Shown here piece by piece: positions 7,462 to 9,302 of a stretch of DNA of 9,302 nucleotides. The number at the start of each line of letters is the position of its first letter. Position 1 is the stretch's first letter. Both the position numbers and the translations under genes were made by a program. Location of the stretch: assembly GCA_017459315.1 (NCBI GenBank), contig JAFUDD010000306.1, positions 1 through 9,302 on the forward strand. The letters are read 5' to 3'. The notes under the pieces were generated by a model. The model had not been told where the DNA came from and did not search any database. It saw nothing but the letters and a program-made list of their open reading frames with translations. Source of the DNA: Clostridia bacterium. Lineage in GTDB: Bacteria > Bacillota_A > Clostridia > Christensenellales > CAG-138.

Positions 7462-7499
7462 GGGAACGAATGAAAAAGGAAGTAAAAAATAAAGATCGC

Positions 7500-7546
7500 C
7501 CGAAGAATTAAGAGCTAACAATCGGTGCCGAGGCACCATTCTTCGG
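7500..7546 (-). repeat. Nested inverted repeat between the XRE gene and pth
   Basis: Outer 9-base arms CCGAAGAAT (7500-7508) and ATTCTTCGG (7538-7546) are perfectly complementary. Between them sits GGTGC-CGAG-GCACC (7524-7537), flush against the right arm, with about 15 unpaired bases on the left. On the minus strand a T-rich stretch (CTTTATTTTTT) follows after five bases, so it may be a back-up terminator for the XRE transcript; it could also be a small structured RNA. Confidence 0.4.
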
Positions 7547-7550
7547 CCTT

Positions 7551-7581
7551 AAAACCGTCGCCTTTCCCTGCGGGAAGGCGA
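7551..7581 (-). terminator. Probable terminator after the XRE gene
   Basis: TCGCCTTTCC (7558-7567) and GGGAAGGCGA (7572-7581) form a 10-pair stem with one T-G wobble and a 4-base loop. It begins two bases after the XRE stop codon. On the minus strand it is followed by CGG and only four T, so termination may be incomplete. It would help keep the XRE transcript from running into pth. Confidence 0.5.
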
Positions 7582-7583
7582 TT

Positions 7584-7796
7584 TCACGCTTCCCGGCGAT
7601 CGGTGCGTCCCAAGATGTAATCCGTTGTTGTGTGGTATAGATCGGCAAGCGCAATGAGAATATCCGTCGGAACATCCCGATAGCCCTGCTCATAGCGGAA
7701 ATACTGTGGCTGAGTCATGTGCAGATAAGCCGCAACCTGCCGCTGCGTCATATCACTATCTTCGCGCAATTCCCGAATCCGTTTATAGGTTGCCAT
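7584..7796 (-). CDS. Small XRE-family HTH transcriptional regulator
   Basis: The 70-residue protein is a single Cro/C1-type helix-turn-helix domain with almost nothing else: MATYKRIRELREDSDMTQRQ, then VAAYLHMTQPQYFRYEQGYR as the helix-turn-helix core, and DVPTDILIALADLYHTTTDY, which ends with ILGRTDRREA. The recognition helix is around TQPQYFRYE. No ligand or protease domain is present, so it is probably a simple dimeric repressor. I chose ATG 7796-7794 after GAGAGGG; a TTG at 7808 would add four residues but lacks a ribosome site. It faces away from the membrane-protein gene, and the shared gap holds ATAACC half-sites, which suggests that it controls itself and that gene. This is inference. 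The gene is AT-richer than pth and clpB. Confidence 0.9.
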   Translation of the reverse strand: MATYKRIRELREDSDMTQRQVAAYLHMTQPQYFRYEQGYRDVPTDILIALADLYHTTTDYILGRTDRREA

Positions 7797-7824
7797 ATTC
7801 CCTCTCAATAACCATTTGGATATA

Positions 7825-7853
7825 TTGACAATACCTTTAGTTTGCGTTAGAAT
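7825..7853 (+). promoter_or_regulatory. Strong promoter of the membrane-protein gene
   Basis: TTGACA (7825-7830), a 17-base spacer and TAGAAT (7848-7853) form a near-consensus housekeeping promoter, the best in the window. The predicted start point is about 7860, giving a leader of some 43 bases before the gene at 7903. I see no equally good promoter for the divergent XRE gene. Confidence 0.8.
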
Positions 7854-7862
7854 GGCGATATG

Positions 7863-7878
7863 ATAACCGTATGGTTAT
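7863..7878. promoter_or_regulatory. Palindromic operator candidate, ATAACC-N4-GGTTAT
   Basis: Perfect 6-base arms, ATAACC and GGTTAT, flank GTAT just past the predicted start point of the plus-strand promoter. A further ATAACC half-site stands at 7808-7813, about 12 bases upstream of the XRE start codon. Position and symmetry fit a binding site for the neighbouring XRE protein. That link is inference. Confidence 0.5.
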
Positions 7879-7902
7879 AAATTCAGTATGGGGGGATATA
7901 AA

Positions 7903-8340
7903 ATGTTCAACAATCCGGGAAAGAAAATCCAAACGCTTGCTACTGTCTTCTTTATTGTTCTCAGCATAGCATCTGTAGGGTTGGGAATCGTGCTTGCCGT
8001 AGAAAACGCTGCGTTCATGGCGCTTGGGCTGGCTGGCGTATTGTTTGCCTATATCGGTGGACTTTTTTTGTACGGCTTCGGGCAATTGATTCTCAACACG
8101 TCGAAAAACGATGTCGAGGAAGGCGCTGCATCTGAGGGCAATCCGCATCAAGAATTGAAAAAAGGAACAAACGATAAAGATATGAAATGGGAAGATGCAA
8201 CCTTGATGGTAGGAACCTGCGATTATTGCAAAAAAGAAAACGTTTCGCTCAACCATTTTAAATCCCCGGGTTCCGATTATTATGATACTGCAATTTGCAA
8301 GGAATGCTTTATGAAAATGAAGCAAGAAGGTGGTCATTGA
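7903..8340 (+). CDS. Two-span membrane protein with C-terminal four-cysteine zinc-ribbon-like motif
   Basis: I do not know a named function. The 145-residue protein has two hydrophobic spans (about residues 11-33 and 38-60) joined by a very short turn, then a charged linker rich in Lys, Glu and Asp (about 66-100). A CxxC pair at C106/C109 and another at C132/C135 look like a small zinc ribbon, probably in the cytoplasm. The NPGKKI start and LYGFGQLI end of the spans recall small uncharacterised Firmicutes membrane proteins; this is from memory. The start at 7903 follows GGGGG with 7 bases of spacing; an ATG at 7888 would add five residues but lies upstream of that ribosome site. It is expressed from a strong promoter, stands opposite the XRE gene and ends before a strong terminator, so it is a single-gene transcript. 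Codon use is AT-richer than in the neighbours. Confidence 0.82.
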   Translation: MFNNPGKKIQTLATVFFIVLSIASVGLGIVLAVENAAFMALGLAGVLFAYIGGLFLYGFGQLILNTSKNDVEEGAASEGNPHQELKKGTNDKDMKWEDATLMVGTCDYCKKENVSLNHFKSPGSDYYDTAICKECFMKMKQEGGH

Positions 8341-8361
8341 ACCGACAATCGAAATCTATGC

Positions 8362-8394
8362 ACGCGCTGCTCGTTCGCAGCGCGTTTTCATTTT
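8362..8394 (+). terminator. Intrinsic terminator after the membrane-protein gene
   Basis: ACGCGCTGC (8362-8370) and GCAGCGCGT (8377-8385) form a perfect 9-bp stem around the loop TCGTTC, followed by a T-rich tail TTTTCATTTTGT. It lies 21 bases after the stop codon and separates this unit from clpB. Confidence 0.88.
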
Positions 8395-8446
8395 GTCCCC
8401 ATTTTGAAAAGATTGTGACGGCAAAGCAAACTCCCCCTTCCCCCTC

Positions 8447-8474
8447 TTGCAAATTACAAAAGGTGTGGTATAGT
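8447..8474 (+). promoter_or_regulatory. clpB promoter
   Basis: TTGCAA (8447-8452), 16 bases, then TATAGT (8469-8474). A register with TAGTAT at 8471-8476 and 18 bases is also possible. The start point would be near 8481, inside the CIRCE element, so a bound repressor would block initiation directly. The 50 bases between the preceding terminator and the -35 hold nothing I can name. Confidence 0.75.
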
Positions 8475-8478
8475 ATGA

Positions 8479-8505
8479 TTAGCACTCGGAGAGTGAGAGT
8501 GCTAA
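8479..8505 (+). promoter_or_regulatory. CIRCE element (HrcA operator)
   Basis: TTAGCACTC, nine bases, GAGTGCTAA: an exact match to the CIRCE consensus, including the spacer length. CIRCE is bound by the heat-shock repressor HrcA and is usual before groESL and dnaK. Here it overlaps the predicted clpB start point, so clpB should be in the HrcA regulon. No CtsR-type repeat is evident nearby. Confidence 0.97.
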
Positions 8506-8549
8506 AACGAAACTGACCCACACAACCGGCCCGAAGGGAGGCATGTGAT

Positions 8550-9302
8550 ATGACGGCAAATCAACTGACACAAAAGAGCTTGGAAGCGATCCAGTCTGCG
8601 CAGCGGCTTGCAAGCGAGCGGCAAAACACGCAGCTTGAACAGCTGCACCTGTTCTATGCGCTGATCGACGAGCAAAGCGATCTCAACGCGCAGCTGTTTG
8701 AAAAGCTGGGCGTGGACGTAGCGCAGCTGAAAAATGAGACGGCGCAAGCGCTTTCCGGCCTTGCGTCTTACAGCGGCGGCACCGGCGAGCCTTACGCGTC
8801 GCCCGCCTTGAACCAGGCGCTGAACGCGGCGGAAACCGAAGCCAAGCGCATGGGCGACAGCTATATTTCGGTCGAGCATTTGATGCTCGGCCTCATGGAA
8901 AAGGCGGATGCGGCATTGAAGAAGCTGCTGCGGCAGCACAACATCGACCGGAACCGCTACCTTGCGGCGCTCAAAGAGGTGCGCGGCAACCGGCAGGTGG
9001 ACACCGACAATCCGGAGGGCACTTACGATGTGCTGAAAAAATACGGTCAGGACCTTGTGGAGCTGGCCAAGCAGCATAAGCTGGACCCGGTGATCGGGCG
9101 TGACAACGAGATCCGTTCGGTCATCCGCATCTTGTCGCGCAAAACGAAGAACAACCCGTGCCTGATCGGTGAACCGGGCGTCGGCAAAACCGCGATTGCG
9201 GAGGGACTTGCCCTGCGGATCGTGCGCGGCGACGTGCCCGACAACCTGAAGGACCGCCGCCTGTTCGCGCTCGATATGGGCGCGCTCGTGGCGGGCGCCA
9301 AG
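8550..9302 (+). CDS. clpB: Chaperone ClpB, N-terminal part, cut by window end
   Basis: ClpB is a hexameric AAA+ disaggregase that pulls polypeptides out of aggregates, working with DnaK in the cytoplasm. The 251 visible codons cover the Clp-N repeat domain (about residues 5-145, with [20 protein letters not shown]), the linker [20 protein letters not shown], which runs into [13 protein letters not shown], and the start of the first ATPase domain with Walker A GEPGVGKT (207-214, K213; E. coli K212). It ends [14 protein letters not shown], exactly at the window edge. The linker and the [11 protein letters not shown] stretch favour ClpB over ClpC; the middle domain that would settle it lies outside. 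Start: ATG 8550 after GGGAGG with 8 bases of spacing; the ATG at 8543 runs straight into TGA. Transcribed from a CIRCE-controlled promoter. Confidence 0.95.
   Translation, partial: MTANQLTQKSLEAIQSAQRLASERQNTQLEQLHLFYALIDEQSDLNAQLFEKLGVDVAQLKNETAQALSGLASYSGGTGEPYASPALNQALNAAETEAKRMGDSYISVEHLMLGLMEKADAALKKLLRQHNIDRNRYLAALKEVRGNRQVDTDNPEGTYDVLKKYGQDLVELAKQHKLDPVIGRDNEIRSVIRILSRKTKNNPCLIGEPGVGKTAIAEGLALRIVRGDVPDNLKDRRLFALDMGALVAGAK

Noticed and set aside
7524..7537. GGTGC-CGAG-GCACC hairpin, which recalls the last hairpin of a Cas9 tracrRNA
   Set aside because: No cas gene, CRISPR repeat or anti-repeat is present; a short GC hairpin of this kind is generic.
7797..7808. TTG start adding four residues to the XRE protein
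   Set aside because: No ribosome site stands before the TTG, while ATG at 7796 has GAGAGGG just upstream and begins at the usual point of the domain.
7837..8337. Minus-strand open frame of 166 codons over the membrane-protein gene
   Set aside because: The plus-strand gene has a strong promoter, ribosome site, membrane spans, cysteine motif and terminator; the reverse frame has none of these.
8295..8516. Plus-strand 73-codon frame across the terminator and clpB promoter
   Set aside because: It begins inside the membrane-protein gene and runs through a terminator and the CIRCE element, with no ribosome site.

Overview
The window reads as chromosomal housekeeping DNA from a GC-rich member of the Firmicutes, probably class Clostridia. 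Supporting signs are a pth-mfd-foldase lipoprotein cluster, a CIRCE operator in front of clpB, strong AGGAGG-type ribosome sites and a glgB of the short Firmicutes type. The genus cannot be named from sequence alone. All gene functions come from motifs and remembered family features, not from database searches.

Layout. (1) 1-1615, minus strand: glgB, glycogen branching enzyme, running off the left edge without its C-terminus. Its 1616-1740 upstream region carries an extended -10 promoter and two leader hairpins. (2) 1781-3288, minus: a lipoprotein with SurA/PrsA-like architecture but a degenerate parvulin domain, closed by a clear intrinsic terminator. (3) 3336-6776, minus: full-length mfd, the transcription-repair coupling factor. 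(4) 6773-7372, minus: pth, peptidyl-tRNA hydrolase, overlapping mfd by ATGA. Items 4, 3 and 2 form one operon, read pth to mfd to lipoprotein, from a promoter near 7453. A second promoter sits on the mfd stop codon. (5) 7584-8340: an AT-richer islet with a small XRE-type repressor (minus) divergent from a two-span membrane protein with a C-terminal four-cysteine zinc-ribbon-like motif (plus). The plus-strand promoter in between is nearly ideal and has a palindromic operator candidate at its start point. (6) 8447-9302, plus: clpB with a perfect CIRCE element, cut by the right edge in its first ATPase domain.

The genes handle stress and quality control: rescue of peptidyl-tRNA, repair at stalled RNA polymerase, folding of exported protein and cytosolic disaggregation. 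glgB serves glycogen storage. I see no mobile element, CRISPR array, tRNA or rRNA, and no convincing new multi-gene system. The most unusual signals are non-coding: a roughly 35-nt leader module (hairpin plus ribosome site) duplicated in front of pth and the lipoprotein gene, perfect palindromes just downstream of the pth and glgB promoters, a structured stretch between the XRE gene and pth, and the XRE/membrane-protein divergon.
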